From assembly GCA_040216635.1 (NCBI GenBank), contig JAVJOU010000003.1, positions 124,001 to 188,000 on the forward strand: a stretch of DNA of 64,000 nt, read 5' to 3'. The notes under the pieces were generated by a model. It was not told the origin of the DNA, searched no databases, and saw only the letters and a list, made by a program, of their open reading frames with translations. Source of the DNA: UBA1479 sp040216635. GTDB lineage: Bacteria > Pseudomonadota > Alphaproteobacteria > Rhodospirillales > Casp-alpha2. Shown piece after piece: positions 27,676 to 37,290 of this stretch (within the stretch, counting starts at the first letter, position 1; each line of letters starts with the position of its first letter). The position numbers and the translations under genes were made by a program.

Positions 27676-28338
27676 TCAGCGTTTGACCGCAAGCGTCAGG
27701 CCGTCGGCCACGGACAGCATGGAAATCGAAACCCGGTCGTCGTTCTTGAGGCCTGCGTTAAAGGCGCGGATTGCCTGCGTGTCGGTGGATGTGTCCGCAC
27801 TGTCCATGACCCGCCCGCTCCATAACACGTTGTCGACGGCGATCAACCCGCCGGGGCGAAGCAAGCTCAGACAGCGCTCGAAATAATTGCCGTAGTTTTC
27901 CTTGTCCGCATCGATGAAGGCCATGTCGAATTGACCGCCGCGCCTTTCGGAAATCAGCGCGTCCAGGGTTTCGACCGCCGGGGCAAGGCGCAGCGACACC
28001 CGCCCGTCCACGCCGGCATCGGCCCAATAGCGCCGCGCGATCGCGGTATATTCCTCGGACACATCGCAACAGATCAGCTCGCCGTCATCCGGCAGGGCCA
28101 GGGCCATGGCAAGGGAACTGTATCCCGTGAAAGTGCCGACCTCGATGATCCGCCTGGCACCGATCAGTTGCACCAACAGCCCCAGTAATTGACCCTGGTC
28201 GGGGGAAACCTGCATCATCGCCCGGGGGTGGTCGTCCGTTTCCTTGCGTAGCTTGGCAAGAATTTCCGGTTCACGCAGGGTAGTGTCCAGAATGTAATCG
28301 TAAAGGGCGGGGTCCAGCCCCGTGGTTGCTTTTGTCAC
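27676..28338 (-). CDS. O-methyltransferase, caffeoyl-CoA type
   Basis: A 220-residue class I SAM methyltransferase of the small-molecule O-methyltransferase (CCoAOMT) family. Motif I is IIEVGTFTGYSSLAMALAL; the metal-binding Asp is in FDMAFIDADKENYGNYF and VDNVLWSGRV. The start is GTG at 28338, preceded by AAGGATG. Members methylate catechol-like substrates; the one used here is not evident. The neighbouring genes do not form a pathway with it. Confidence 0.88.
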   Translation of the reverse strand: MTKATTGLDPALYDYILDTTLREPEILAKLRKETDDHPRAMMQVSPDQGQLLGLLVQLIGARRIIEVGTFTGYSSLAMALALPDDGELICCDVSEEYTAIARRYWADAGVDGRVSLRLAPAVETLDALISERRGGQFDMAFIDADKENYGNYFERCLSLLRPGGLIAVDNVLWSGRVMDSADTSTDTQAIRAFNAGLKNDDRVSISMLSVADGLTLAVKR

Positions 28339-28375
28339 GATTTCGACATCCTTGTTGATAAAGGGTCCAGCGGAG

Positions 28376-28750
28376 TCATTCCCCGCGTTTAACTGTAATC
28401 GGTGCGCCCGCCGGCACGGCGGCCAGAGTCTTCACGTCCTCGACGGCGTCCGCCCAGATGTTGCAGGGCGATGCCAAGCGGCATTCGTCCCCTTGGGAAA
28501 TGGGCGTGCGGCCGAAGCCGATGGCGATGCTGTCCCCGTCCGGCCAGAATGCGATTTCGCCGGGCTCGACCACGGCGCGGGCATCGGCCTCGCGGGCCGG
28601 GGACACGGGCGTGGGGAAATAGACTTCTTCGCCCCAGGTGCTGGCATTGGCCGAAAATGGCAGAGCTTCCCAGATCGCGGTGGCGGTGGGGGTATCCCGC
28701 AGCTTGGCGGTGATGGTCACGGATCCGATGGTCATTTTGATCGTTTTCAT
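28376..28750 (-). CDS. Cyclophilin-like domain protein
   Basis: A 124-residue protein matching the prokaryotic cyclophilin-like family (PF04126/PF18050 type; TM1367-like): ITAKLRDTPTATAIWEALPF, WGEEVYFPTP and EPGEIAFWPDGDSIAIGFG. GAGGAGGA precedes the ATG at a slightly long spacing. The fold is a small beta-barrel, but prolyl isomerase residues are not clearly kept, so activity is uncertain. Confidence 0.75.
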   Translation of the reverse strand: MKTIKMTIGSVTITAKLRDTPTATAIWEALPFSANASTWGEEVYFPTPVSPAREADARAVVEPGEIAFWPDGDSIAIGFGRTPISQGDECRLASPCNIWADAVEDVKTLAAVPAGAPITVKRGE

Positions 28751-28832
28751 GGGATCAGGTGTCTCCTCCTCGTTTCTTGAGATGCGGCTATCCTAACCGC
28801 TTTCTGGCCGGGTGCGAGCCCGGCCGGGGACG

Positions 28833-29237
28833 TTATTGCATCGTGGGGCCGGCCTCCAGATTGTCGGCGGCGGACCGGTCCTGGCAGGGGCCGGCCTGAT
28901 GGTGGACCATGCGCCATCGGGCCCCGTTTCGAACGAAGACATTGGTTGCCGTCAGCAAGGTGCCGGGCATGCGTTCGAACCCCGTGACATAGGCGGTGTC
29001 ACCGGCGATGAAGGCTTGCGCGCCGACACATCGGATGTCCGTGGTCTCGCCCGATGCCAGGATCGTCGCCCAGCTGTCCATGACGTCGGATTGCCCGACC
29101 AGGGGGCGCCAGCCGGGGTGAATGCAGGTGATGTCCCGGTCGTCCGCCCAGACATCCCGCATCTGTGCGAAATCTCCGCTTGCGAAGGCTGTGTAAAAGG
29201 CGTCGTTGGCGAACAGAATGGATTCCTTGTCTGACAT
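28833..29237 (-). CDS. SnoaL/NTF2-like domain protein
   Basis: A 134-residue NTF2-fold protein: helix opening with FYTAFASGDFAQMRDVWADD, then CIHPGW and the curved sheet with FVRNGARWRMVHHQAGP. This SnoaL_3/YybH-like group occurs as isolated enzymes or binding domains of unknown role. The two small genes downstream and upstream are unrelated, but same-strand and close. Confidence 0.8.
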   Translation of the reverse strand: MSDKESILFANDAFYTAFASGDFAQMRDVWADDRDITCIHPGWRPLVGQSDVMDSWATILASGETTDIRCVGAQAFIAGDTAYVTGFERMPGTLLTATNVFVRNGARWRMVHHQAGPCQDRSAADNLEAGPTMQ

Positions 29238-29451
29238 GCGGTGCGTCTCCGTTTCTTTTCCGGCACCCGAAGGCAGACTATCCGGCCGCCGACAGAGTCA
29301 ACGGAATGATCCTATTCGTGCCGCCGTTGGTCAAATGTCTGGCGCGGCGATCCTTGCCCGTTGAAAATGGGGACGAAAGGCGTCGCCATCAACAGGTGGC
29401 GGTTGCCGGATTTGATGAAATCGCCGGAATGCTCAAATCAAGGGATCAGCC

Positions 29452-30444
29452 ATGGCCGAGACATCCGAAAATCCCACGGATCGGGAAACTCTGGAAGAAG
29501 ATGCCAAACGGGGCCTGCCGCTTGATTTGATGACGGCGGTGCCGGGGCTCAACCCCCGGGATATGTCCGTGCTAATCGTCAGCGGCCTGGGCAAGGGGAT
29601 TTCCCTGAATGCGGGCGTCGATAACGGCGACGGCACGGCGACATTGCTGGAACGCGACCTGGAGGTCCCCGGCGGCTTGCGCATGCGGTTTCCCCCCGGG
29701 GCCGGCGGCCCACACGCCTTTGCCGTCACGGTGATTTCCGGGGACGGCCATGTGCGCACGGGCAGCCTGACGGTGGAACCGGGCCTGGCATCCCTGGAAA
29801 CGGGATTGCGGTTTTCCATCGAAACCCCCGTGGTCATGGACGGCAAAGGGCTGATCGGCTTCCCGGTTGCGATTTCGTTCAGCCGCGGCTTGGGCAAGAT
29901 GGTCGGTGAGGTTTCCTTCCTGCTGTCGGGTGTGCCGCCCGGCGTGCATTTGACCAATGGCGTGCGGGATGGGGAGGAAGACGGCGACGGCCCGTGGCGG
30001 ATGGGGTTGGACGATCTGCGGGATTTGAATCTGATCGTGCCGGATGGTCAGCCGGCATTCGATGTCGAATTGACGGTCGATGCCCGAGGTCAATCAGGCG
30101 GCAGGCTTAAGTTCGTGCGCTCGGTGAGAGTCGTGCCGCCAGGGGCGCGGGCACAGGAAACGCCGCCGGATGTGGCGCCGTCCGGAAACAAGTCGCCTGT
30201 ACAGGCAAAGCCAACTGAACCGGCGCCCAATGCGCCGGAGTCACCGCCGGTGACGGACTGGCTGACGGGGAATGGTGTTTTTACCTTCGCATCGGGCCAT
30301 GGCGGGGACCTGTTCGAAGGCGGTTACGGCTGGTCGGAAGGTGCTGCGGCTGAGGCCACTCGGGGAAAGACGGAGAGTGGCGCCGTGTTGCGGCTTTTGG
30401 CGGGCGGGCCGGTCATTGACGGGCCCGAGCCGATTGTTTGGTGA
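29452..30444 (+). CDS. Unrecognised protein with two adhesin-like repeats
   Basis: A 330-residue protein with no signal peptide and no known family that I recognise. It holds two copies of a domain resembling the repeats of large RTX-type adhesins: residues 43 to 82 (VSGLGKGISLNAGVDNGDGT) and 158 to 197 (LSGVPPGVHLTNGV ... GDGPWRMGLDDL). Each is followed by a similar strand pair (AFAVTVISGDGHVRTGSLTV and FDVELTVDARGQSGGR). A proline/lysine linker at about 228 to 265 leads to a glycine-rich tail. It may be the remnant of a longer adhesin, or an independent small repeat protein. AGGGAT precedes the ATG. Confidence 0.6.
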   Translation: MAETSENPTDRETLEEDAKRGLPLDLMTAVPGLNPRDMSVLIVSGLGKGISLNAGVDNGDGTATLLERDLEVPGGLRMRFPPGAGGPHAFAVTVISGDGHVRTGSLTVEPGLASLETGLRFSIETPVVMDGKGLIGFPVAISFSRGLGKMVGEVSFLLSGVPPGVHLTNGVRDGEEDGDGPWRMGLDDLRDLNLIVPDGQPAFDVELTVDARGQSGGRLKFVRSVRVVPPGARAQETPPDVAPSGNKSPVQAKPTEPAPNAPESPPVTDWLTGNGVFTFASGHGGDLFEGGYGWSEGAAAEATRGKTESGAVLRLLAGGPVIDGPEPIVW

Positions 30445-30465
30445 ACGGCCGGGCGCAAGGCGCGG

Positions 30466-30693
30466 TCAGTTGACCGTCGTATCCGTGGAATCTTCGATAG
30501 CATCGGCTTCGATCATGGCGTGATAAATCTTGATCGCCTGTGCTTTTGTGATGCCGCCCGCGCGGGCACCGGCCTGCACCATGGCAAGCGACGGCTGCAT
30601 CGGCACGAACTTGATGCCGAGATCGACAAGCTCCTCAAGCTCGGCAAGGGCCAAACCTAAGGTAGGGGAGGAGCGTTCTGTTCTGGAATTCAT
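30466..30693 (-). CDS. Small conserved-looking protein of unknown function
   Basis: 75 residues: a hydrophilic head, then a probably helical segment (TLGLALAELEELVDLGIKF) and a second one (GGITKAQAIKIYHAMIEADA). ATG at 30693 is the most plausible start, as the upstream frame contains further ATGs without ribosome sites. It does not match a family known to me; helical packing suggests a small DNA- or protein-binding role. Confidence 0.5.
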   Translation of the reverse strand: MNSRTERSSPTLGLALAELEELVDLGIKFVPMQPSLAMVQAGARAGGITKAQAIKIYHAMIEADAIEDSTDTTVN

Positions 30694-30889
30694 GCTGTTT
30701 CTCTTTCCGGTTTCATTTGTCATTCCTCGAATTCCGCACGACTGCACCGGTTAGATAGGCAAACAACATGCCAATTTCACGTATCCTGGCCGTTGGTCAT
30801 AGATCACTTGCTCTTTCGGGTCGTACCTTTCAAAAGTCTTGTCCGTAATCTAGTCTCCCGCGCATGATCGAAAGCACCCAGAAAACGTT

Positions 30890-31261
30890 ATGAACACCAA
30901 CGATTCCGCCATTTACCACATGTGCCGCCGCGAAGAATGGACCGCCGCAGAAACGGCGGGGGCTTACGGCGGCTCGTCCCAGGACCGGGCCGACGGCTTC
31001 ATTCATTTCTCAAATGCACAGCAGGTCGTGAAAAGTGCGGCCAAACACCGGGCCGGTCAGGACGGGCTTGTCCTTTTGCGTGTCGATACGACAAAACTGG
31101 GCGATGCATTGAAATGGGAAGAATCGCGGGGCGGTGCCTTGTTCCCGCATCTGTATGGCGAGTTACCCGTGGATGCGGTGATCGCGGTTTATGACGTGCC
31201 GCTCGGCCCCGACGGATTACACGTATTTCCACCCGAATTGAATTTGACGGAGGGCGAATAA
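30890..31261 (+). CDS. DUF952 family protein
   Basis: A 123-residue protein of the DUF952 family: IYHMCRREEW, DRADGFIHFSNAQQV, LLRVDTTKLGDALKWEES and FPHLYGELPVDAVIAVYDVPL. The function is unknown. Its stop is directly followed by the pyrD start (TAA then ATG), and this gene pair is common in alphaproteobacteria, so translational coupling with pyrD is likely. Confidence 0.88.
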   Translation: MNTNDSAIYHMCRREEWTAAETAGAYGGSSQDRADGFIHFSNAQQVVKSAAKHRAGQDGLVLLRVDTTKLGDALKWEESRGGALFPHLYGELPVDAVIAVYDVPLGPDGLHVFPPELNLTEGE

Positions 31262-32323
31262 ATGTCCCTTGCCGAACGGCTGATGCCGGCGCTTCGCTGT
31301 CTTGATGCGGAAACGTCCCATGGTCTGGCCATCGCCGGGTTGCGCATGGGGATGGTTCCGCCGGTGCCGACGTCGGATCGTCCGGTGCTGGCATCCCGTA
31401 TCTGGGGGATGGATTTCTCTAACCCCGTGGGGCTTGCCGCCGGGTTCGATAAAGATGCTCGCGTGCCCCGCGCGGTATTGGGATTGGGCTTCGGTTTCGC
31501 CGAAGTCGGCAGCGTCACGCCCAAGCCACAACCCGGCAATCCCAAACCGCGTCTGTTCCGCCTGACGGCGGACCGCGCCGTGATCAACCGCATGGGCTTC
31601 AACAACGGCGGCCATGCGGCCATGGCGGCGCGTATGGCCAAGTTTCGCGCCGGTCTGGGCAGCGGCGGGATCGTCGGCGTCAATCTGGGCCGCAACAAGG
31701 ATTCCACGGACGAAGTTCAGGATTACGTGCTGGGTGTGGAACGGTTGGGCGCGCTTGCCAGTTATCTGGTGGTCAACGTATCGTCCCCGAACACGCCGGG
31801 ATTGCGGACCTTGCAGGACCGGGGGCCGCTGACGGCTTTGTTGACGGCGGTGAAAACCGCGCGCGACGGATTGCAGAACCGCCCGCCGCTGTTGGTCAAG
31901 ATCGCACCCGATCTGGCCAGCGCCGACCTGGAAGACATCGCCGCCGTTGCAGCCGACGTCGGCATCGACGGCATCATCGCGACCAACACCACCATCAGCC
32001 GTCCCGACAGCCTGCGCGATCCGCAAAAGGACGAGACGGGCGGGCTTTCTGGCATCCCCTTGAAAGGCATGGCCAAGGACGTTCTGTCGGATCTGTATCA
32101 ACTGGTCGGCCGGGAAATTCCCTTGATCGGGGTGGGCGGCATCGCCACGGGGGCGGATGCTTATGCGCGCATTCGCGCGGGCGCCACGCTGGTGCAGGTC
32201 TATTCGGCCTTGGTTTACGAAGGCCCCTATTTGGCGGCAAAAATTGCAAACGAGCTGGCGGACCTTCTCGACCGCGACGGTTTCAAGTCGGTCGCCGCCG
32301 CCGTGGGTGTCGATCACCACTGA
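31262..32323 (+). CDS. pyrD: Dihydroorotate dehydrogenase (quinone), class 2
   Basis: A 353-residue FMN enzyme of pyrimidine synthesis that passes electrons to quinone at the inner membrane. The class 2 catalytic Ser is in VNVSSPNTPGLR; other marks are GLAAGFDKDA, GSVTPKPQPGNPKPR, NRMGFNNGG, VKIAPDL and NTTISRP. The N-terminal helix (LAERLMPALRCLDAE) is the membrane-docking segment. It ends 14 bases from the convergent AbrB gene. Confidence 0.95.
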   Translation: MSLAERLMPALRCLDAETSHGLAIAGLRMGMVPPVPTSDRPVLASRIWGMDFSNPVGLAAGFDKDARVPRAVLGLGFGFAEVGSVTPKPQPGNPKPRLFRLTADRAVINRMGFNNGGHAAMAARMAKFRAGLGSGGIVGVNLGRNKDSTDEVQDYVLGVERLGALASYLVVNVSSPNTPGLRTLQDRGPLTALLTAVKTARDGLQNRPPLLVKIAPDLASADLEDIAAVAADVGIDGIIATNTTISRPDSLRDPQKDETGGLSGIPLKGMAKDVLSDLYQLVGREIPLIGVGGIATGADAYARIRAGATLVQVYSALVYEGPYLAAKIANELADLLDRDGFKSVAAAVGVDHH

Positions 32324-32336
32324 CCGGCGATGCTGC

Positions 32337-33497
32337 CTAGCCTTCTTTTTTCAAGGAAGCTTCCGTGCGTTCCAACACGCCGCGCAGCAGTTTGAAGGCG
32401 ATGGGCGCCATGGCGACCAGGAAGATCACGCGCACCATGTGATGGACCGAGACAAAGGCCACGTCGATTCCAAGCGATAGGCTGATCAAGGTCATTTCGG
32501 CCAGCCCCCCGGGGGCGAAAGCCAGCCAGACCGTATTGACCGGAATGCCGGTGAATTCATGGACGACCCAGGCGCCGGCCAGGGCCGAGCACAACATGAA
32601 TACGGTCAGTCCCGCTGCCTGGATCATGGTGGCGGACATCTCGCGTAGGGAGATGCCCAGAAAGCGGCAGCCGATCGAGGCCCCGATCACGACCTGGGCC
32701 AAGGCGATGATTTCTTGGGGCGGGCGGGCTTCCGTAAAACCAGCCAAATGCACAATTGCTGATACAAGCGTCGGTCCCAGCAATTGGGCGGCCGGGAAGC
32801 GCAGCTTGCGCGCACCGTAAAAGCCGACCACGGCACAGGCGATCAGAATGGCCGCATCCTTAAGGCGCACATCGGACATGTTGCCGAGCGCGCCCATGTT
32901 GCCCGGCTGGTAGCCTTCGAAGAATTTGAACCAGAAAGGGATGACCAGAACGGTCAGCATGATGCGGACGGAATGGTTGAGGGAAATCTTGCGGTCGTCG
33001 GCGCCCATGGCTTCGCCCAGCAAGGCCATTTCCCCGAACCCGCCCGGCGAGGCCGAAAAATAGGACGTCGCCGCATCCCATTTGGCGACGCGCACAAGAT
33101 AGTAGGACACCATCGCCGTCACGCCGAGGGCATAGACCAGCAGCATGGAGATTGACGCCACCCATTCCGTCGCGTGGCGGATTGCTTCGGGTGTGAACCC
33201 GGCGCCCAACATGACGCCCAGCACCGGCACCATGTAGATGCGCAGGCGCTTGGGCCGGACCAGGGGGGCGCCCGACAGCGACGCGATCAGCGTGAATACC
33301 AGGGCCCCGATCATCCACGGCAGGGGCATGTGCAATTCATGGAACAGCACGCCGCCGACGCCACCCAATGCCAGGGTCAGAGCCATGCGGATGGGGCGTG
33401 TTTTCGGATTGCCCTGCGGTTCGGGGATTGCGTCGTCGCTGTCTGTGTCGTCGCTATTATCGGTGGAGGTGTCGGTCGGTTTGTCGGCGGAACTCAC
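32337..33497 (-). CDS. AbrB-family (PF05145) multi-span membrane protein
   Basis: A 386-residue protein with an acidic 30-residue head and about ten membrane helices in two related halves: GGVGGVLFHELHMPLPWMIG, and the second-half equivalents around GASIGCRFLGISLREM. FSASPGGFGEMALL and LAFAPGGLAEMTLI are the family's paired motifs. The family includes AbrB and putative ammonia/small-molecule transport proteins; a function is not established. The GTG start overlaps the stop of nadK by GTGA. Confidence 0.88.
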   Translation of the reverse strand: MSSADKPTDTSTDNSDDTDSDDAIPEPQGNPKTRPIRMALTLALGGVGGVLFHELHMPLPWMIGALVFTLIASLSGAPLVRPKRLRIYMVPVLGVMLGAGFTPEAIRHATEWVASISMLLVYALGVTAMVSYYLVRVAKWDAATSYFSASPGGFGEMALLGEAMGADDRKISLNHSVRIMLTVLVIPFWFKFFEGYQPGNMGALGNMSDVRLKDAAILIACAVVGFYGARKLRFPAAQLLGPTLVSAIVHLAGFTEARPPQEIIALAQVVIGASIGCRFLGISLREMSATMIQAAGLTVFMLCSALAGAWVVHEFTGIPVNTVWLAFAPGGLAEMTLISLSLGIDVAFVSVHHMVRVIFLVAMAPIAFKLLRGVLERTEASLKKEG

Positions 33498-34273
33498 GGT
33501 TCGAACTGCTCCTTGAGGATGCGTTCTTCCAGGTTGTGTTCGGGGTCGAACAGCAATTCAAGCCGGTGGGTATGATCCTGGCAGATTTCCACACGTTTGA
33601 CGTCGCGTACTTCGGTGTAATCGGCGGTCGCACTAACGGGGCGCAGGTCCGGTTGCAGGATATCGAACGCGATCTCGGCCTTGCGGGGCAGCAAGGCTCC
33701 CCGCCAGCGCCGGGGCCGGAACACGGAGATGGGGGTCAGCGCCAGAAGGTCCGATCCCATGGGAATGATCGGGCCGTGGGCCGACAGGTTATAGGCCGTC
33801 GACCCGGCGGGCGTGGCGACCAGCACGCCGTCGCAAATCATTTCATCCAACCGCGTGATGCCGTCGATGAAAATGCGGATCTTCGCCGCCATACGGGATT
33901 CGCGGATCAAGGAGACCTCGTTGATGGCAAGCGCCGTGGTCGTTTCGCCGTTGGCGTCGATGGCGGTCATCTTCAGCGGGCGCAGGGCGACCGATTGGGC
34001 GCGGGCGATGCGTTCCGGCAGGCCGTCTTCCAGATATTCGTTCATCAGAAAGCCGACCGTGCCCCGGTTCATGCCGTAAATGGGGATGCCGCTGCCGATC
34101 GAGCCATGCAGGCTTTCCAGCATGAAACCGTCGCCGCCCAGGGCGACGATCACGTCGGCTTGGTCCGCCGGGATGTTGCCATAGCGGTGGGCAAGAAGCT
34201 TCAGGGCGTCCTGGGCTTCTTCCTGTTTGGCGGCGACAAAGGCAATCTTCGAGACAGGGCGGGCGTCGGTCAT
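33494..34273 (-). CDS. nadK: NAD kinase
   Basis: A 259-residue enzyme that phosphorylates NAD to NADP. The conserved GGDGFMLESLH and NRGTVGFLMNE motifs, and the diacylglycerol-kinase-like DGVLVATPAGSTAYNLSAHGPI segment, are all in place. It lacks the N-terminal extension seen in some homologues. It is cotranscribed with the AbrB-type gene. Confidence 0.93.
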   Translation of the reverse strand: MTDARPVSKIAFVAAKQEEAQDALKLLAHRYGNIPADQADVIVALGGDGFMLESLHGSIGSGIPIYGMNRGTVGFLMNEYLEDGLPERIARAQSVALRPLKMTAIDANGETTTALAINEVSLIRESRMAAKIRIFIDGITRLDEMICDGVLVATPAGSTAYNLSAHGPIIPMGSDLLALTPISVFRPRRWRGALLPRKAEIAFDILQPDLRPVSATADYTEVRDVKRVEICQDHTHRLELLFDPEHNLEERILKEQFEP

Positions 34274-34363
34274 GGCGGTCTTTGAAATTAAAGGGAAACT
34301 TTCCGCAACTTAACCGCTATCGCATGGTTGCGGAAGCTTTCCGGTAATTTCATACTCATTGGT

Positions 34364-34981
34364 ATGTCTCGTGCTTATAAACCGGACCGAACGCGGCGCC
34401 AAATTCTGGAGGCCGCATACGGCGTCATCCACAGCCACAGCTTTCAGGCTGCCGGCCTGAACGACATCCTGGCCATGACCGGTGTGACCAAGGGGGCCAT
34501 GTATCATCACTTCCCGAACAAACTGGCGCTCGGATATGCGGTGGTCGACGAATTGGTGAAGGACTATCTGAATGACTGGTGGCTGTCGCCGCTTGATCAT
34601 GCGGATGGGGAAGGGGTTGATGACCCGCTTGCGGCCATTGCCCGCGCCATTCAGGACAACATGACGGAACGGGTTCCCGCGATTCATCATCTGGGCTGCC
34701 CCTTGAACAACCTTGCTCAGGAAATGTCGCCCATCGACGGCGGATTCCGGCAGCGGATCGAGGACCTGTACCGCACCTGGCGGCGCGGTCTGTCGCGGGC
34801 CCTGACACGCGGTCAGCACGCGGGTACGGTTGCCGCCACGGTGGATACGGACGAGGCCGCGACCCTGATCATCGCCGTCGTCCAGGGCGCGTTCGGTCAG
34901 GCCAAGTCGGCCCAATCCATGGCGCCGTTCCATGACTGCATGGCGGGTCTGAACCGTTATCTGATGGGGCTCAGGCCTTAG
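34364..34981 (+). CDS. TetR/AcrR-family transcriptional regulator
   Basis: About 205 residues. The N-terminal helix-turn-helix reads RRQILEAAYGVIHSHSF, then GLNDILAMTGVTKGAMYHHFPNKLALGYAVVDELV (given in parts: GLNDILAMTG and KGAMYHHFPNK). The C-terminus is a dimerising helical ligand domain with a Cys (LGCPLNNLAQEMS). The ATG at 34364 is taken, since the longer frame would need a TTG. It diverges from nadK, whose promoter it may share, but its target is not apparent. Confidence 0.88.
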   Translation: MSRAYKPDRTRRQILEAAYGVIHSHSFQAAGLNDILAMTGVTKGAMYHHFPNKLALGYAVVDELVKDYLNDWWLSPLDHADGEGVDDPLAAIARAIQDNMTERVPAIHHLGCPLNNLAQEMSPIDGGFRQRIEDLYRTWRRGLSRALTRGQHAGTVAATVDTDEAATLIIAVVQGAFGQAKSAQSMAPFHDCMAGLNRYLMGLRP

Positions 34982-35007
34982 AAGCCCTCGCCCCACCCGA
35001 AGGATCG

Positions 35008-37290
35008 TTAATCGCCTGTCGCCTGCAGTTGTTCGATGGCTTCCAACACTTTCGGCGGTGACAGGGGCAGGGAGCCCATGGTCTTGCCGATGGCGTTTTC
35101 GACCGCATTGGCGACGGCGGCGGGGGCAGGCACGATCGGCGGCTCACCCACGCCGCGCACCCCATAGGGATGGTTGGGGTTCGGGACCTCGACGATCACC
35201 GTGTCGATCATCGGAACGTCCGATGCCACCGGCATGCGGTAATCCAGGAATCCGCTGTTCAGCAGGCGCCCCTTGTCGTCGTAGATATATTCTTCGTTGA
35301 GCGCCCAGCCGATGCCCTGCACGGCGCCGCCTTGCATCTGGCCTTCGACGTAATCGGGTGAAATGGCCCGGCCGGCATCCTGAATGACGGTATAGCGTTT
35401 CGGCGACACGAATCCCGTTTCGGGATCGACTTCGACATCGACCAGCTGCGCGCTGAACGCGGCCCCGGCACCACCGGCATTGATTTCCGAATGACCGGCG
35501 ATGGGGCCGCCCATTTTGGTCGCCATACCGGCAAGCTGTTTCAGGGTCAGGGGTTCGATCCCGCTGCGCCGGGTTTCGGCTTGCCCTGCTTCCCAGAAGA
35601 CCTCGTCGACGGGGATGTCCCATTTCCTGGCGGCCAGGGCGCGCAGCTTTTCGATGATTTCACGGACCGAATTGATCACGGCCAGACCGGTCGCGAAGGT
35701 TGTCCGGCTGCCGGCGGTCAGATGGCTGTAGCCCATGGAACCCGTATCGGCGACGATCGGTTTGACCAGTTCGATATCGACGCCCAGTTCCTCTGCCGCC
35801 ATGGCCCGCATGGAAGAGCGTGATCCACCGATGTCCGGGTTGCCCGTGGCGACGGCGACGGTGCCGTCATCCAAAAGATGTGCTGACACGCTGCTCAGCC
35901 CGCCGCCGTGCATCCAATACCCCAGGGCGAAACCGCGCCCCTGATTGGGCCCCAACGGGGCCGAATAATGTGCGTGGCTTTTGACTTTCTCAAGCACGTC
36001 GACCAGGCCAATGCGGCCGTATTTGGTGCCGCTCAGGCTTTGGTCGCCGTCCTTGACCGCGTTCTTCAGGCGAATATCGATCGGGTCCATGCCAAGGCGG
36101 CTGGCCAGTTCGTTGATCGTATTCTCCGCAGCCAGGGCCGCCATCGGCGCGCCGGGCGCGCGGTAGGCCGCGACCTTAGGCCGATTGACGCAAACGTCAT
36201 GGGCCACGGCCCGTGCGTTGGCGATGGTATAGGCGGAAAAGAACGTTTCGACCGACCGGCCGACGGGCGATCCCTTGAAAGCCCCCGCCTGGTTGTAGAT
36301 TTCCGCTTCGGCGGCGGTGATTGTGCCGTCTTTTTTGGCTCCCATGCGGATACGCGAATAAGTGCCCGATGCGGGACCGGTCGCGCGGAATACCTCGGAC
36401 CGGGTCATGACCATGCGGACCGGACGGCCGGTCATCTGCGATAGGCGAATGGCGACCGGTTCGGCATAGACGTTGTTCTTGCCGCCGAAACCGCCGCCGA
36501 TTTCCGATGCGGTCACGCGGATCTTCGCCATGTCCATGTTCAACAGCCGCGCGCACAGCCCGCGAATGACGAAATGTCCCTGCGTCGTGGTCCAAAGCTC
36601 GACGCTGCCGTCTTCCGATGCGGCAGCGATCAGGGCTTGGGGTTCGATATACCCTTGGTGAACGGGCTGGGATCGGAACTCGCGTTCGATGACGATATCG
36701 GCCTCGGCGAACCCTTTGTCGATGTCGCCGCGTTCTTTGGAAACCACCCGGAATACGTTGGACGGTTTTTCGAGCGCGGGTTCGATCCCGTGGGTGAACT
36801 GATGGTCGTGCAGGATGGGGGCATCCGGCTCGGCCGCCTGTAACGGGTCGAGAACATGGGGCAGGACCTCATATTCGACCTCGATCAGTTTCAGGGCTTC
36901 GCGGGCGATACGCTCGCTGGTGGCGGCGACGCCGGCCACGGCATGGCCGTCGTACAGGACTTTTTCCCGCGCCAGGACGTTGCGCGAAATGTCGTGAAAA
37001 TCGGCGATCATCGGCCCGTAGGGGGGCTCCAACAGCGGATGGTCGGGGATGTCCGCACTGGTCACGACGGCTTTCACGCCCTTCAAGGCCTTGGCCTTGC
37101 TGGTGTCGATCGACAGGATTTTCGCATGGGCGTGGGGGCTGCGCAGGATTTTGCCGCACAACATACCCGGCAGGATCAGATCGTCGCCATAGCGTGCCCG
37201 GCCGGTGACTTTATCGGGGCCGTCGGGACGGCGGGTTTGCTTGCCGACCCATTTGAAGTTGGTACCGGTGGTGTCATTTGTGTTGCTCAT
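35008..37290 (-). CDS. Molybdenum hydroxylase large (Mo-cofactor) subunit
   Basis: A 760-residue large subunit of the xanthine dehydrogenase/CO dehydrogenase family that carries molybdopterin cytosine dinucleotide. Key regions are VGKQTRRPDGPDKVTGRARY, FGGKNNVYAE, AYRAPGAPMAALA, ATGNPDIGGSRSS and the catalytic Glu in GVRGVGEPPIVPAPAAVANA. The CO dehydrogenase active-site AYRCSFR is absent (AYRAPG instead), so it is not a CO dehydrogenase; an aldehyde, nicotinate, purine or aromatic CoA-ester hydroxylase is more likely. It is the third gene of the operon and overlaps the 2Fe-2S gene by 4 bases. Confidence 0.92.
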   Translation of the reverse strand: MSNTNDTTGTNFKWVGKQTRRPDGPDKVTGRARYGDDLILPGMLCGKILRSPHAHAKILSIDTSKAKALKGVKAVVTSADIPDHPLLEPPYGPMIADFHDISRNVLAREKVLYDGHAVAGVAATSERIAREALKLIEVEYEVLPHVLDPLQAAEPDAPILHDHQFTHGIEPALEKPSNVFRVVSKERGDIDKGFAEADIVIEREFRSQPVHQGYIEPQALIAAASEDGSVELWTTTQGHFVIRGLCARLLNMDMAKIRVTASEIGGGFGGKNNVYAEPVAIRLSQMTGRPVRMVMTRSEVFRATGPASGTYSRIRMGAKKDGTITAAEAEIYNQAGAFKGSPVGRSVETFFSAYTIANARAVAHDVCVNRPKVAAYRAPGAPMAALAAENTINELASRLGMDPIDIRLKNAVKDGDQSLSGTKYGRIGLVDVLEKVKSHAHYSAPLGPNQGRGFALGYWMHGGGLSSVSAHLLDDGTVAVATGNPDIGGSRSSMRAMAAEELGVDIELVKPIVADTGSMGYSHLTAGSRTTFATGLAVINSVREIIEKLRALAARKWDIPVDEVFWEAGQAETRRSGIEPLTLKQLAGMATKMGGPIAGHSEINAGGAGAAFSAQLVDVEVDPETGFVSPKRYTVIQDAGRAISPDYVEGQMQGGAVQGIGWALNEEYIYDDKGRLLNSGFLDYRMPVASDVPMIDTVIVEVPNPNHPYGVRGVGEPPIVPAPAAVANAVENAIGKTMGSLPLSPPKVLEAIEQLQATGD

